This document shows, one piece after another, positions 8,887 to 18,500 of a DNA stretch of 64,000 nt (position 1 is its first letter; every line of letters starts with the position of its first letter). This stretch comes from Tritrichomonas musculus (Eukaryota > Parabasalia > Tritrichomonadida > Tritrichomonadidae): contig JAPFFF010000010.1 of the NCBI GenBank assembly GCA_039105265.1, positions 2,666,001 through 2,730,000 on the forward strand. Direction: 5' to 3'. Made by a program: the position numbers and the translations under genes. A model generated the notes under the pieces. It worked only from the letters and a program-made list of their open reading frames with translations. It was not told the DNA's origin and did not search any database.

Positions 8887-9363
8887 ATGAATGAAAACAT
8901 TAATGAACTTAAAGTTATAAATGATAATGTAAATGAATCAAAAGTATTTAAATCAATTGAAGAGTTCAATTTGTTCTATCAAAAGAATATCGAGCAAATG
9001 AAATCACAAACGACTAACTATTTGAACAAGATTTATAAAATCATCACTAATGACGGCAACGAATACAGAATCACTAAACGCAATTGCACAGACGGTAAAC
9101 GATGTGGTGGCGACATTTATTTGAAGAAAGTTGGGAACACAATCACTAAAACACTTGAAAACGACAACATCAAAGCTGATATATCACTAATGAAAGAATC
9201 ATTAAATGAATTCACTGAACAAATCAATCAATTAAACAACAAAAATAAAATACTTGAAGAACATATCAATAAGCTTTCAAATGTTGTTGACCAACAATCA
9301 AAAGTCATCAATGAATATGTATTAAATGTTGTTGCTCCTGACAACCACCGAATGATTAAGTGA
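8887..9363 (+). CDS. Coiled-coil protein with 'EEFNLFYxKN' N-terminus, element A
   Basis: This encodes 158 residues. The N-terminal half has the block IEEFNLFYQKNIEQM then TTNYLNKIYKI and YRITK, which also appears in the proteins at 18827 (element B) and 61226 (element C, TDEFNLFYSKN, THKLNKKYHI, YRITKIKG). The second half, from about residue 100, is a heptad-rich coiled coil with many Asn/Leu. It follows the amphipathic gene on the same strand after 36 bp, the same order as in B. Conservation in all three elements marks it as a core component; function unknown. Its 3' end overlaps the convergent gene at 9322 by 42 bp. Confidence 0.75.
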   Translation: MNENINELKVINDNVNESKVFKSIEEFNLFYQKNIEQMKSQTTNYLNKIYKIITNDGNEYRITKRNCTDGKRCGGDIYLKKVGNTITKTLENDNIKADISLMKESLNEFTEQINQLNNKNKILEEHINKLSNVVDQQSKVINEYVLNVVAPDNHRMIK

Positions 9364-9555
9364 ATCATGATGATTTAATGATTTAGTCGTTTTTGGTGGA
9401 GGTTCATGAAATACATTGCCTTTTTCATTATAACATTTCACTGTCGGTGCTGAGTTTATTTTTGTTCTCTTCTTTTGCATCGTTAATTGTAATCTATCGA
9501 AATGGTTTTTATGTTTATCATCATGAACGGTTCTCATTTGATTAATAGCAGACAT
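9322..9555 (-). CDS. Small basic hypothetical protein
   Basis: This encodes 77 residues, basic and His/Asn-rich (MSAINQMRTVHDDKHKNHFD), with no recognised domain. It occupies the place where the packaging ATPase lies in element B, but shows no similarity to it. The reading frame lies between two others with overlapping or nearly touching ends: 42 bp 3' overlap with 8887-9363, and only 14 bp from the divergent start at 9570. The compact layout supports it being real, but coding evidence is modest. Confidence 0.45.
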   Translation of the reverse strand: MSAINQMRTVHDDKHKNHFDRLQLTMQKKRTKINSAPTVKCYNEKGNVFHEPPPKTTKSLNHHDSLNHSVVVRSNNI

Positions 9556-9569
9556 TTAATTGTTATTAA

Positions 9570-9797
9570 ATGAGTGAACTAACAGAATACAAGAAAGAAA
9601 TACCAGAATTAAAACGAATCAAACGAGGATTGAAAGAAAAGTGTTATGATTACAAACAATGTCTCAACAATATCAAATCAGGAATGTTGGGCTCTGACGG
9701 TCTTGCCGTTCGTGAGTCTCTTATCGAAGACATCAACAGCCTCAAAAATAAAGTTCATCAACTTGAGAAAGAATTAAATGAATTGTCTAATAAATGA
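9570..9797 (+). CDS. Small coiled-coil hypothetical protein
   Basis: This encodes 75 residues, highly charged, predicted mostly helical, ending in a leucine heptad stretch (LKNKVHQLEKELNEL). The start is separated from the divergent gene at 9555 by 14 bp. The 3' end overlaps the convergent gene 9787-9993 by 11 bp. No family recognised. Confidence 0.5.
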   Translation: MSELTEYKKEIPELKRIKRGLKEKCYDYKQCLNNIKSGMLGSDGLAVRESLIEDINSLKNKVHQLEKELNELSNK

Positions 9798-9993
9798 GTT
9801 CTTCAAGTTCAGCAATTAATTCAGCAGGTCCGTTGAATTTCTTTAGTTGTTCAATAAAGTGATTTATCTCTTTTAGTACTCCGTCAACAACATCATCATT
9901 ATCGTAGAGGTATTTTAATGCAGGTCTCCATCCTTTTAGCTTTTTGTTGATTCTATTAATGAGGGTGCTTAATTGTTCGGCTTGGTTTGACAT
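9787..9993 (-). CDS. Small helical hypothetical protein
   Basis: This encodes 68 residues with alternating hydrophobic and charged positions (INHFIEQLKKFNGPAELIAE) suggesting a helical bundle. On the minus strand a TCAGCAATTTATAATG leader precedes the start, compatible with a weak initiator. It is the last ORF of element A before the B gene set. No homologue recognised. Confidence 0.45.
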   Translation of the reverse strand: MSNQAEQLSTLINRINKKLKGWRPALKYLYDNDDVVDGVLKEINHFIEQLKKFNGPAELIAELEELIY

Positions 9994-10093
9994 TATAAAT
10001 TGCTGATAAAAAAATAAAAAATTTTTGAAAGTTCTATTTTTCGTTGTTGTTATTTTTGGTCAGGTTCAAAGATGTAAATTCAAAGATGAATAT
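9994..10093. other. Junction zone between elements A and B
   Basis: This 100-bp AT-rich stretch separates the last small ORF of A from the first gene of B. It holds a short tandem motif, TTCAAAGATG repeated about three times with 4-base spacers (10066-10099). I could not match it to the terminal region at 22690-22940, so no terminal inverted repeat is demonstrated here. Confidence 0.4.
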
Positions 10094-11410
10094 TCAAAAG
10101 TAGCAACCGTTAACTTTAAACTTTATCTGACCTCCCAAATGCACACCCTTACTCTCTAACGTCAAGCTCTTTATTACAACACCTGATTGCAGTAATCTAT
10201 CGAGGGTTTTCAAGTATGTATCTGCTGATTTATCGAATTTGGCGAATCTCTGATGCTTTTCTTCTTTCTCTTCTCCAAACAATATCTGATTTACCAACGC
10301 AACGTACAAATATCTTGTATTGACATTTATCATGACCAAATAACATAATTTATCAACAAACATCAAATCAATAATATAGGAATTTCTTGATGAAACTTTA
10401 TGGAGCTGATATAATTTGGCGTTCTTTTTCAGCGGAAAGTATGATGTGTTCTCGGCTATTTTGACCTGCTTCTCGGGAAACAAATTCTTCAAAGCTCTTA
10501 TTTTACTCTCTGTTTTGAACCAAATAATATTTTGCTCCTGAGGAATTTCATAAGTTGAATATGTCGTTGGCTGGAAATAAAATTTATTGACGTATCTATT
10601 GTATCTCTCGTCTTCGGATAATCTACTCTCTCCCCAATTACTACTGACTCTATTGAATTCCTCTTTATCTAACAGTCTCTCATGATTATAAACAACAAAT
10701 TCGTTCAATTTATCTGTGAATGTATCTCTAAAAATAGGTCTTTTAGGTCTTTGTCTCTTTTCCCATTCCTCTACAAGTTCGTCATAAATTTGTCGAATAT
10801 CATCATCTTGAATCACAATTCTTGTATAAACTCTGGGCGTATCTTCAAAGAGATATATGTGTTTATTCCCTCCATTTTGCTGAATAAAATCTCTGACAGC
10901 ACCAAATTGTGGCTTGTTTTTGTTGGTCAATTTTTGTCTGAACAATTCTTCTTTGGCTCTTTCGCAAGCATCTTTATATCTGGATTCATTGACTCTTTTG
11001 ATGCCTTCTTTCAGTTGTTCTATCCTTGCAAAAAGCAATCTATCGATTCTGTCTTGGTTGATTCTCAAGAAATTATTTACGTGTTGAATGTCTGTTCGAG
11101 TAAAAATATGGTTATAAGAAAATTTTCTCCCATGATTGAAGCAATAAGAATCATCGTCTGTATAGTCCAAAAAGTCGTCCAAAGAGTCTATTTTCTGATT
11201 TCCTAGCCAGTCCATTATCCTCTCAGCTTTATAATTTACTTTTTGTTGAGGGTCAGAAAGGCATCTACAAAATATCCGGATTTTATTGCTGGTATTCAGG
11301 ACATCCCCATCATTGCCTCTCAACAAATCGTCTATCGGCAAGTTTGTTTCCGATATGATATGATTTATTATTTTATCCGAATTATTGTAAAGTAAGTTAC
11401 TTGTATTCAT
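10094..11410 (-). CDS. Integrase-related protein, element B
   Basis: This encodes 438 residues. The first 300 are helical, Arg/Asp-rich and not recognised. The last 100 resemble the beginning of the integrase core of element A: IDLMFVDKLCYLVMINVNTRYLYV aligns with MDIMFALNKAYLVLINVNTKYLIV, and YFPLKKNAKLYQLHKVSS corresponds to the pre-core linker. The integrase relationship is clear from that strand pair; the function of the long N-terminal region, absent from A's integrase, is unknown. The gene is divergent from the ORF at 11428 across 17 bp. Confidence 0.65.
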   Translation of the reverse strand: MNTSNLLYNNSDKIINHIISETNLPIDDLLRGNDGDVLNTSNKIRIFCRCLSDPQQKVNYKAERIMDWLGNQKIDSLDDFLDYTDDDSYCFNHGRKFSYNHIFTRTDIQHVNNFLRINQDRIDRLLFARIEQLKEGIKRVNESRYKDACERAKEELFRQKLTNKNKPQFGAVRDFIQQNGGNKHIYLFEDTPRVYTRIVIQDDDIRQIYDELVEEWEKRQRPKRPIFRDTFTDKLNEFVVYNHERLLDKEEFNRVSSNWGESRLSEDERYNRYVNKFYFQPTTYSTYEIPQEQNIIWFKTESKIRALKNLFPEKQVKIAENTSYFPLKKNAKLYQLHKVSSRNSYIIDLMFVDKLCYLVMINVNTRYLYVALVNQILFGEEKEEKHQRFAKFDKSADTYLKTLDRLLQSGVVIKSLTLESKGVHLGGQIKFKVNGCYF

Positions 11411-11427
11411 TTTTTATTTGGTAGAAA

Positions 11428-11667
11428 ATGTCACAAGAACAGCCCGCTCTCCTCCCTCTCAAAAACTGGCACGGTAGAAAAACTTTCGCCACTCCTACTC
11501 TGAAACAACTGAAATCTCGTCTTCAATATTATCGAAGGATATTGAGCCAAACACCTCCCACGGACCCCAAAAAAATAGCAAAAAGAGAGAAGATTCAACG
11601 AAAATATGACAGAGATATGAAGGTAAGAAATCTGTTAAATAGAGCTGTTAGCAATCTTTACTCCTGA
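11428..11667 (+). CDS. Small basic hypothetical protein
   Basis: This encodes 79 residues, very basic (Lys/Arg about a third of the chain), with a core LKQLKSRLQYYRRI and a helical RKYDRDMKVRNLLNR tail. It could bind nucleic acid or act as a scaffold, but no family is recognised. It starts 17 bp from the divergent integrase-related gene and is followed 21 bp later by the gene at 11689 on the same strand. Confidence 0.55.
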   Translation: MSQEQPALLPLKNWHGRKTFATPTLKQLKSRLQYYRRILSQTPPTDPKKIAKREKIQRKYDRDMKVRNLLNRAVSNLYS

Positions 11668-11688
11668 AAATTTTTTGTTATTCAAATA

Positions 11689-12195
11689 ATGTCTGGAACT
11701 CTCCGACAAGCTCGTATACTGTCATCAGAAGCAAAAAGCAAGAACAATACATCAATTTCGCAAGAACAGAATACCAATATCCAAATAACTTATCCCAATG
11801 TCCCTCAACTTAACGCCTCAAAAACAGTCTCTCGTTCCAATAGTTTGTCTGATTTAAAGAACTACAATCAGCTTGACTCCCTCGAGCAAAAAAATAAATT
11901 TCTTGAAATGCTCGTTTCTGTCTATGAGGACAATCCACTAAAAGTGAATGCTTATCTCGTTTGTAATACCACATCTCTCATGAATATGATTAAACTCTTG
12001 ACCGACGCAGATAAAGTCGAATTAGTATTGGACGAAGATATTGCCTGTAATTCCTGTTGTTCTTCAGATAAATTAATATATATTTCGAAGATTCTCATAA
12101 CGAAAAACAACAAGACAGAAGACATGAAATATGCCTACAACGACATTTACTCACAGTTCATCAAGTATGGCATAAGTCTCAAAATATGTGTTTAA
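11689..12195 (+). CDS. Uncharacterised element B protein
   Basis: This encodes 168 residues. The first 65 are Ser/Asn-rich and likely disordered; the rest is globular with a CNSCCSS cysteine cluster near residue 123. I do not recognise the fold. Its stop overlaps that of the convergent fibre-like ORF by 4 bp (12192-12195). Confidence 0.55.
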   Translation: MSGTLRQARILSSEAKSKNNTSISQEQNTNIQITYPNVPQLNASKTVSRSNSLSDLKNYNQLDSLEQKNKFLEMLVSVYEDNPLKVNAYLVCNTTSLMNMIKLLTDADKVELVLDEDIACNSCCSSDKLIYISKILITKNNKTEDMKYAYNDIYSQFIKYGISLKICV

Positions 12196-13073
12196 GATTT
12201 GAAAATAGCCAATATATGTTCGTTTATTTTTGTACTTACTTTGCCCACAATACTTTGTTGAATCTTTAAAGTCATGGCATAATCCTCGTCCAAAATCCTT
12301 CCGTCATATAGAATTACATCTCCTATTTGATACAAATTAGCGTCATCGACATAAAATAAATAGTCTCCATGAGTGGCGAATTTGACGCATCCGTTTTCTG
12401 AATCTACCTCTACAATGACACCAACAAATTCCTTCCATGAACCGTCTATGATTACAGAACAAATACAGTCTGTGGTGTCTTCTGCTGTCGAACTGACGAA
12501 CATATTTTTTTGTTGGTCTCTTCTGTACACATGACCTGATAAAAATACCGGTTTACCAATCTTATAGTCCGATATTTCTTCGCCCGCTTCTATCGGGGCA
12601 TAATGAGTAATTGTATTTGAGCCGTTTGATGATATTTTGCCAGAAACATATAAATTTGAATCAATTGTTGTATTTCTTGCTGAACCAAACATTTGAAATG
12701 ACTGAAATCTATGACCATCAACAAATATAAATACTTCGCCAGTATCAGCAGCTTTTGAAGACCTATACATAAAGACAGAATTATATTTACTATCATATCC
12801 AAAAGTAATTAAAGCAAGAGTATTAGCATCAATAGAACTAAAGAAACTTGCAATATTACTTTCGGTACTATTAACCGATAATGAACCATCATCATTTTTT
12901 GCTACATATTTAGTCAAATCGACAGGTTCTGGAATTTCTGTTTTTAATGCGTATTTTCTTTCTGCTGTTGTTTTTGTTTCATAATTTGACAAATCGACAG
13001 GTTCAGGAATATCTGTTTTCACTTGCTCAATAGCAAGGGCCAACTCTGTTGTCAATGCAAAATTGTTCGACAC
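12192..13073 (-). CDS. Fibre-like protein, C-terminal type part, element B
   Basis: This open stretch of 293 residues begins with fibre modules (VKTDIPEPVDLSNYETKTTA and YALKTEIPEPVDLTKYVAKN), the same signature as the element A fibre-like gene, and continues into a beta-rich globular region (residues 60-293) that could be the knob. The stretch from 12192 to 16135 is best read as one fibre region carried in two open parts. Attachment or spike function is inferred from the modular shaft-plus-knob architecture. Confidence 0.6.
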   Translation of the reverse strand: MSNNFALTTELALAIEQVKTDIPEPVDLSNYETKTTAERKYALKTEIPEPVDLTKYVAKNDDGSLSVNSTESNIASFFSSIDANTLALITFGYDSKYNSVFMYRSSKAADTGEVFIFVDGHRFQSFQMFGSARNTTIDSNLYVSGKISSNGSNTITHYAPIEAGEEISDYKIGKPVFLSGHVYRRDQQKNMFVSSTAEDTTDCICSVIIDGSWKEFVGVIVEVDSENGCVKFATHGDYLFYVDDANLYQIGDVILYDGRILDEDYAMTLKIQQSIVGKVSTKINEHILAIFKS

Positions 13074-13168
13074 ATATCTTGCCGAATAAGCGTTTTTGTC
13101 TGTTGGTTCGATATTTTTGGTTATTGAACATGATAAAATTTCCGGTGTTTCACCAGTTCCTGGATTGA

Positions 13169-16135
13169 TTAATTCATGACAGTCATACAGAAACCAAAGA
13201 CCAGAACTACTTCCATACGCATTATCTGAGAGGGTTGATCATCATCATTGTAAGAATAATCTACATGAACATAATGAGCCGTATAAAAATTGTTTGATGA
13301 AACAATATCCAGTCCATATAGCTCAATCATTTCATGATATTTGTCGTAACCCAAATCAGGAATTGTATTATTTTCAATTTTGAATTGAATTGTTGTTTGT
13401 CCCTCAATTATTTCTGGAATTTCACTCTTCACTTGCTCAATAGCACGGGTCAATTCACTTTTCTGAGCAAAATTATCTTGGAGAAATGCAAGATTAACAA
13501 CACAGTTTAAGTTTGTTTCATCATAATCTTCATTTGCAATATAGCAACTTATTATGTTGATTCTATGTTGGTTATCAAAATCATAAACAACTCCACAACT
13601 TGAGCACATTTCTAATGTTAATGCTATATTTTGAACGCCATTATCTAAAACATAATCATCATTATTAATACTTGATATAGTGAATATTCCTTTATATTTA
13701 ATATTTTCGTCAGTTTTATCATATCCATCAAATAACATTCCATATTTTTTCCATTTTTCTAAATATTGACTTGCATTAGTATAAAGAACCGAAAGAGTAT
13801 ATATACTATTACCTTCATCATAATATAATTCTAATTCTTGATTGAAAGTAATTTTTTTATCAATTATTTCTGGAATCTCTGTTTTTAACACATATTTTCC
13901 ATCCGCTTCTTCCTTTGAAATATATCCCGATAAATCGACTGTTTTGAGCTGTTTCATATGATTATCTATCAATTTTTTGACTGCCTTTGCTGTAATCAGC
14001 TGTTTGTTAGTCAGTTCTTCACCCAACAAAATCGGTTTCTGTTCTCTTGTCATCGACATAATCCAAACAGCTGAAGGACAATTTTCTGCATATACATCTA
14101 AATACGGAACATTTATTCGAAAATCTTCATACTCTCCGTCTATTTTAATCTCCTCATTGTCATCAACTCCATAACAAAGATATCGGAAACATTTCTTGTC
14201 AAACGCCTCTATTTCTTCAATAAATTCCAGCGCGGTTCGAATCTCTCTTGGAGCAGCAAGAACATCAACGTCCCGAACTATTGCCTCCGCTCCTTCCGAA
14301 ACCTCTTCACCAGCAAAACAAAATCTTTTTACCTTTGATATTCCCTCTGCCGCCAACGATAAAAGCGCCTTTGGACCGCCGACAAAATTTACTGTGGCAC
14401 CAGCTATACACACAACATCTTTGATATAATTAAACCAATTTGTCTTGTTTTTCATATCGTTTAGTTGTTTTTGGAGGTTTGAATAAAGATTTTGCAGCTC
14501 AGATATTCTATTATTTGCTATATCTACTGTATTTCCCAAAGAATTTAGAACGAAAAGATGAGACTCAATATTTTCCCCAATAACGACGCCAGAAGTCTGT
14601 ATATTACAGTTTGTGTATAAAGTACTGCATGCTTCAGGTCTTGGTACGACAGAATAATACCCACATCCTGCTAGAAACTCAAAAGTATTTCCTCCTTCTT
14701 TATACGAAACATCTGGTATCGGAAAAATTACTTCTTTGTCAGAGGGCATATAAAGTATCAGACTATACGGAGGATTCCCAATATCTATTCGGCTATTGTA
14801 GTGGAAAGGAATATATTTATAACAATTTTCTGAAACAACTTTATAGCACGATTCTGACTCATAACTGCTATGAGAATACCCAAATTCAGAGGTATATTCT
14901 ATTCCGTTTATATTTAGACTTGCCGAAAAATTACATGACTCTTTCTTGGTACATTTCAGTAGAACACTCCAATATCCGTCTTTATCTTCGTATTTTGCCA
15001 CTTCGCAATCGTTAAATGTACAAAGTTCTTTCTCGACAATGACTTCAAAAGGATTTTTGTCGGAATAATTGTGTATCCAATTCCTTAGGACGTATCTATT
15101 TGTGTCGTTTTGCTCAATGAAAATTCCTTGATATGTATGCTTGAAGAACTCTGTTTCTCCTTTGATTGATTTGGAGCCAGGAATATTGTATGACAAATTA
15201 TTGCCGACCCATTCATTATTTTGCTTTGTGAGTTTGAAATCTGTACCAAATACCTCATCATGGAACTCAAAAGTTTGTCCATCTAGGAGCTTGTCAAATT
15301 CTTCTGTTCCGGGAATATAGCCCCAATCAGCATAATAATACTGTTCATTTTCTGTGGTCCCATAAGACTTCATCTCATAGAAATTCGGTAAAGGGGAAGT
15401 ATAAAGTTTGAGACAATTTTCTGCATCGACATTATTACATTTGATATTTATGAGGTTAGATTCCTTGTTTGAAATATATTGCTTCACCTTTCCTGTGAAA
15501 TTTATTTTCATGAAACCAGAAGTAAAGAGGTCAAAAGGATTGTCAAGAGATTCCTTACTCATATAAATTCGGGCAGATAATTCGTTTTCAATATAGGAAA
15601 TTGCGTTATTTGAGTCGATTTTGGGATTCGTAAATTTGCCGTTTTTTGCGTCTATTTTTGCTTCCCCAAGGACTTTGTCCCGGTCTCCTACAGAGCCGCT
15701 TGCTTTGCAAGAGTCTGCTGTGCAGCCTAACGTTGAACAGTTTATTGTAAAAACATTTCCTGAATAGTCAGATGGTATATCTATTTTAATTTCCAAAATA
15801 TTGTATTCGCCTGTTTCTGCTTTCGACAAGGAGTTTAAATCAAGGGAATAGGCATCAAGACCATCTTCATATGATAATTCATTAACTGAGCCGGGGGACA
15901 TTTCCAAAGAGGTTATTCGTTCTTCATGATTAATGAGCTGAGATTTCAGAGAGATTCCTCCCAAATTTATATCTCCTCCAACGGTCAAATCTTGTTCGAT
16001 ATCAGCTGTTTTGGCGCTTATTTCATCACAGTTTATTGAGGAAGGATTCTTTGAACCACCTAGAAATGCACCGTCTAAAGCGTTCTGTTTAGTCAGTATT
16101 GCTGTCATTTTTCTCAAAATAAATGCCCAAGACAT
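13169..16135 (-). CDS. Large fibre-like / adhesin-like protein, element B
   Basis: This encodes 988 residues. The N-terminus (residues 1-90) has a collagen/fibre-type trimerisation look (DGAFLGGSKNPSSINCDEIS, then DLTVGGDINLGGISL), of the kind seen at the base of virus fibres. Residues 100-530 are Cys-rich beta domains; around residues 560-625 there is a coiled coil and a hydrophobic Gly/Ala stretch (AGATVNFVGGPKALLSLAAE). The C-terminal third again has KTVDLSGYISKEEADGKYVL and EIPEI modules like the shaft repeats. It is divergent from and overlaps by 13 bp the 5' end of the WFTD-family gene at 16123. Probable virion spike or fibre by inference. Confidence 0.65.
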   Translation of the reverse strand: MSWAFILRKMTAILTKQNALDGAFLGGSKNPSSINCDEISAKTADIEQDLTVGGDINLGGISLKSQLINHEERITSLEMSPGSVNELSYEDGLDAYSLDLNSLSKAETGEYNILEIKIDIPSDYSGNVFTINCSTLGCTADSCKASGSVGDRDKVLGEAKIDAKNGKFTNPKIDSNNAISYIENELSARIYMSKESLDNPFDLFTSGFMKINFTGKVKQYISNKESNLINIKCNNVDAENCLKLYTSPLPNFYEMKSYGTTENEQYYYADWGYIPGTEEFDKLLDGQTFEFHDEVFGTDFKLTKQNNEWVGNNLSYNIPGSKSIKGETEFFKHTYQGIFIEQNDTNRYVLRNWIHNYSDKNPFEVIVEKELCTFNDCEVAKYEDKDGYWSVLLKCTKKESCNFSASLNINGIEYTSEFGYSHSSYESESCYKVVSENCYKYIPFHYNSRIDIGNPPYSLILYMPSDKEVIFPIPDVSYKEGGNTFEFLAGCGYYSVVPRPEACSTLYTNCNIQTSGVVIGENIESHLFVLNSLGNTVDIANNRISELQNLYSNLQKQLNDMKNKTNWFNYIKDVVCIAGATVNFVGGPKALLSLAAEGISKVKRFCFAGEEVSEGAEAIVRDVDVLAAPREIRTALEFIEEIEAFDKKCFRYLCYGVDDNEEIKIDGEYEDFRINVPYLDVYAENCPSAVWIMSMTREQKPILLGEELTNKQLITAKAVKKLIDNHMKQLKTVDLSGYISKEEADGKYVLKTEIPEIIDKKITFNQELELYYDEGNSIYTLSVLYTNASQYLEKWKKYGMLFDGYDKTDENIKYKGIFTISSINNDDYVLDNGVQNIALTLEMCSSCGVVYDFDNQHRINIISCYIANEDYDETNLNCVVNLAFLQDNFAQKSELTRAIEQVKSEIPEIIEGQTTIQFKIENNTIPDLGYDKYHEMIELYGLDIVSSNNFYTAHYVHVDYSYNDDDQPSQIMRMEVVLVFGFCMTVMN

Positions 16136-16455
16136 ACTTCATTACCAAAAAGTACAACAATATTTTACCCTCAGAATTCACAAATTCATTGAATAAACGA
16201 TATATTTCCTTCCAATTTTGTCGAGCCACCTGTAATGGATATCTGGACGGAGAAACAGAAATGCACGCGTCATTTATTCAAAGAGATGAGTACGAAGATT
16301 CTCTTGTCTGGTACGCCAATTTGACTCCTCCGGACGATAATAGGAAATACGAATTTGTCGGGACAAAAAGAGAGTTTAGGATATGGTTCACAGACGCAGA
16401 AGGGAACGAAATAAAGCCTGACAATTTCACTGTTTTCTTGAAGTTGGAATACTGA
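16123..16455 (+). CDS. Small conserved Polinton protein (WFTDxxGNxIxP family), element B
   Basis: This encodes 110 residues, homologous to 4999-5349 of element A: MPKTYFITKKYNNILPSEF, RYISFQFCRA, then KYEF-x(5)-EFRIWFTDAEGNEIKPDNF and a final hydrophobic strand ending LEY. In both elements it neighbours fibre, capsid or integrase genes. The start codon lies within the first codons of the divergent fibre-like gene. Role unknown; a capsid-associated beta domain is plausible. Confidence 0.7.
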   Translation: MPKTYFITKKYNNILPSEFTNSLNKRYISFQFCRATCNGYLDGETEMHASFIQRDEYEDSLVWYANLTPPDDNRKYEFVGTKREFRIWFTDAEGNEIKPDNFTVFLKLEY

Positions 16456-16516
16456 GGATGTGCAAAAAAATATTTTTTTACTGTTTTTTTTATTCGTACG
16501 GACAATGTCCCTAGGC

Positions 16517-18436
16517 TTAAGCGTAGCCTTGTGGAACGCCAGTCTGATAATATTCTACTCCATTAACGCTCCAAGTGAAGTATGTATCAGAACAAATCCA
16601 GGCTTCTGGTGACGGAGGATGCATGTTGGGATATTCTGGGTCGGGAATAAAGTATGTGTCATCATCGCCACGATACATTGGCTGACCTCTGAACGTAACG
16701 GTTATTGAAGTACTTCCTGTATCTATTCCGTCAAATACATAGCCTGCATTACTCCTTTCAAGTTGGAAGTTTATGCCAAAAGATGTTCCGTCTGAGCGGC
16801 AATTTGTATATCGTTTTCCTGTTGCTGGGTCGTTTAATGGTTGCGTGAAAAAGTCTTCAAATTCTTGTGTGGCTTCTAAGGCTCCATCTAGTTCGTTTGC
16901 GATAAGTTGATGTTGATAAAATCTTGCAGCACAAGTATTGGCAAATTCTGTGTCTGGATATGTTCTTTTATTGACTACAAGCTGGACATTTTGATACATA
17001 ATATTGTCGAAACAAGTAATGTCGGCAGGAGATTTTGGAAACATCATTGTGATATTTGTCGCGTTTCTCAATGGAATTGACTTACTGATTTCGAGACCGT
17101 TTACTTTGGCAGTTCCTTCGAAAATTTCTCTTGTCAGTTCCTGAGACGGAATCAATAAAGGAGTTTGTAATTCTCTGACAAGTCCTTGATAAACGTCTGG
17201 TTTGAGACCAAAACCTGCCAAATTTGAACGACCCAATTGAATAGTTCCTCCAAGGACATCCAAAGTAATTTTCTCTGTTTTGAGGTTGATATACTCTCCA
17301 GTATACTTGCCTCCGCCAATATTCTCTGATTTTGTTGAGGCAAGTAAGGCGCCTTTCAATTCACTTTTGATAATTTTGACAGTATCTCCTGTATCCAATG
17401 GTTTGTCTGGATTAGCTGCTGCGATTAATTCTGCAAATTCTTTTTTATTGACGTCATCTCTTGAAACTCCATATTTTGTAAATTCTTCGTCAGTATATCC
17501 GAAATCAATTATTGGATGTTCCAAAACATCGTCATCATAGACATTTGCGCCTTTGTATCTTTGGTATTCGATATGAAGTTTTTGGGAAGGAGTTGGTTTG
17601 GCGGAATAATGAGAAACAATAACAGATGGACGGCCTATTTGTGTGAATTTTCTTGATATTGGGATGACAGCAGGCATTTCTTCAGCAATTTCTTTGTCTT
17701 CCAAAAATTGTAGAGTTTCCTTAACGATATTTGGATTGATTTGTGCCCAGACAAGAGCGCGTAAAGATGTTTTGACCTCTTCTTCTATCTCTCCACAAAT
17801 TGCGTTTGGATATAACTGCCATGCCTGAAGAGCCAGTTGGTCGACAAATGGGATGGTTAATTCAATGGTAAATTTATGTGGTTGTCCATCAGCAATATCC
17901 TTTAAATCGACATAACAACCGCAAACAGATGGGGAGAATTGACTGACATTTTCCCAAGTAGAATGAGAATATTTTGATGTTGCTTTTGCATCACGAGGTT
18001 TGATGGAATTATAGGCGAAAGATTCTCTTTGGAGTTCGTCTTGTCGATATGCGCCTAAGAGTTTGTCATTTATCCAGAAGCGACAATCTTCATAAAATTC
18101 TACAGCATTCTTGAATCCGACAAATATTTTCATCAATCCGTTTGTATCTGCAGATACGTCAATGGGCTGGGACAATTTAATGATGAAATCAAGGAGAATT
18201 GTGGTAAAAGACTTCTCAATTTGGGTGATTGTATGTCCGGAATGAGATAATTTAATACGTGTTTTTGTGCCGACTGGGAGTGGGGCGTCTTTGTCTTTGA
18301 ACTCTTCCATGACGAAAGAAAATGTATTGTCTCCTCCATTTCTTTGAATGAAATTTCGTAATTTTGACTGGAAAAATGAGAGAACATCGCCTTCATCATT
18401 TCCTAAATTTTTGGTCTGTGCGTTGTAGTAGGTCAT
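16517..18436 (-). CDS. Major capsid protein (double jelly-roll type), element B
   Basis: This encodes 639 residues, close in layout to element C's capsid protein: MTYYNAQTKNLGNDEGDVLSF start, NGGDNTFSFVMEEFKDKDAP, IKLSHSGHTITQIEKSF, QLALQAWQLYPNAICGE, LAGFGLKPDVYQGLVRELQ, IPLRNATNITMMFPKSPADI, and the C-terminal NAGYVFDGIDTGS / AWICSDTYFTWSVNGVEYY blocks. These blocks recur in C with 50-70 percent identity by eye, much less in A, placing B and C capsids in one lineage. Divergent from the amphipathic gene at 18501 across 64 bp. Confidence 0.85.
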   Translation of the reverse strand: MTYYNAQTKNLGNDEGDVLSFFQSKLRNFIQRNGGDNTFSFVMEEFKDKDAPLPVGTKTRIKLSHSGHTITQIEKSFTTILLDFIIKLSQPIDVSADTNGLMKIFVGFKNAVEFYEDCRFWINDKLLGAYRQDELQRESFAYNSIKPRDAKATSKYSHSTWENVSQFSPSVCGCYVDLKDIADGQPHKFTIELTIPFVDQLALQAWQLYPNAICGEIEEEVKTSLRALVWAQINPNIVKETLQFLEDKEIAEEMPAVIPISRKFTQIGRPSVIVSHYSAKPTPSQKLHIEYQRYKGANVYDDDVLEHPIIDFGYTDEEFTKYGVSRDDVNKKEFAELIAAANPDKPLDTGDTVKIIKSELKGALLASTKSENIGGGKYTGEYINLKTEKITLDVLGGTIQLGRSNLAGFGLKPDVYQGLVRELQTPLLIPSQELTREIFEGTAKVNGLEISKSIPLRNATNITMMFPKSPADITCFDNIMYQNVQLVVNKRTYPDTEFANTCAARFYQHQLIANELDGALEATQEFEDFFTQPLNDPATGKRYTNCRSDGTSFGINFQLERSNAGYVFDGIDTGSTSITVTFRGQPMYRGDDDTYFIPDPEYPNMHPPSPEAWICSDTYFTWSVNGVEYYQTGVPQGYA

Positions 18437-18500
18437 TTGATTTAATATAAAAATGACAATAAAGGAGTTGTAAAGTTTGTTATATGAACATTTTACTTAA

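Larger units (their letters stand above)
1..10010. mobile_element. Element A: Maverick/Polinton, right-hand part
   Basis: This is a Maverick/Polinton-type DNA element whose left part lies outside the window. Visible parts are a fibre-like gene, a conserved DxNGD-loop gene, an integrase, a major capsid gene, a small amphipathic gene and several short coiled-coil ORFs. Its base composition is clearly richer in GC than the host DNA after 22940, and genes are packed almost without gaps. The right limit is an estimate: the last ORF starts at 9993 and a gene set of a second element begins at about 10094. No terminal inverted repeat could be matched. All visible frames are open, so it looks recent. 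An alternative is that A and B form one composite element, but nearly every core gene is present twice in diverged form, which favours two elements. Confidence 0.8.

Noticed and set aside
10682-11206. 174-codon plus-strand ORF
   Set aside because: It is antisense to the integrase-related gene and has shadow-like composition.
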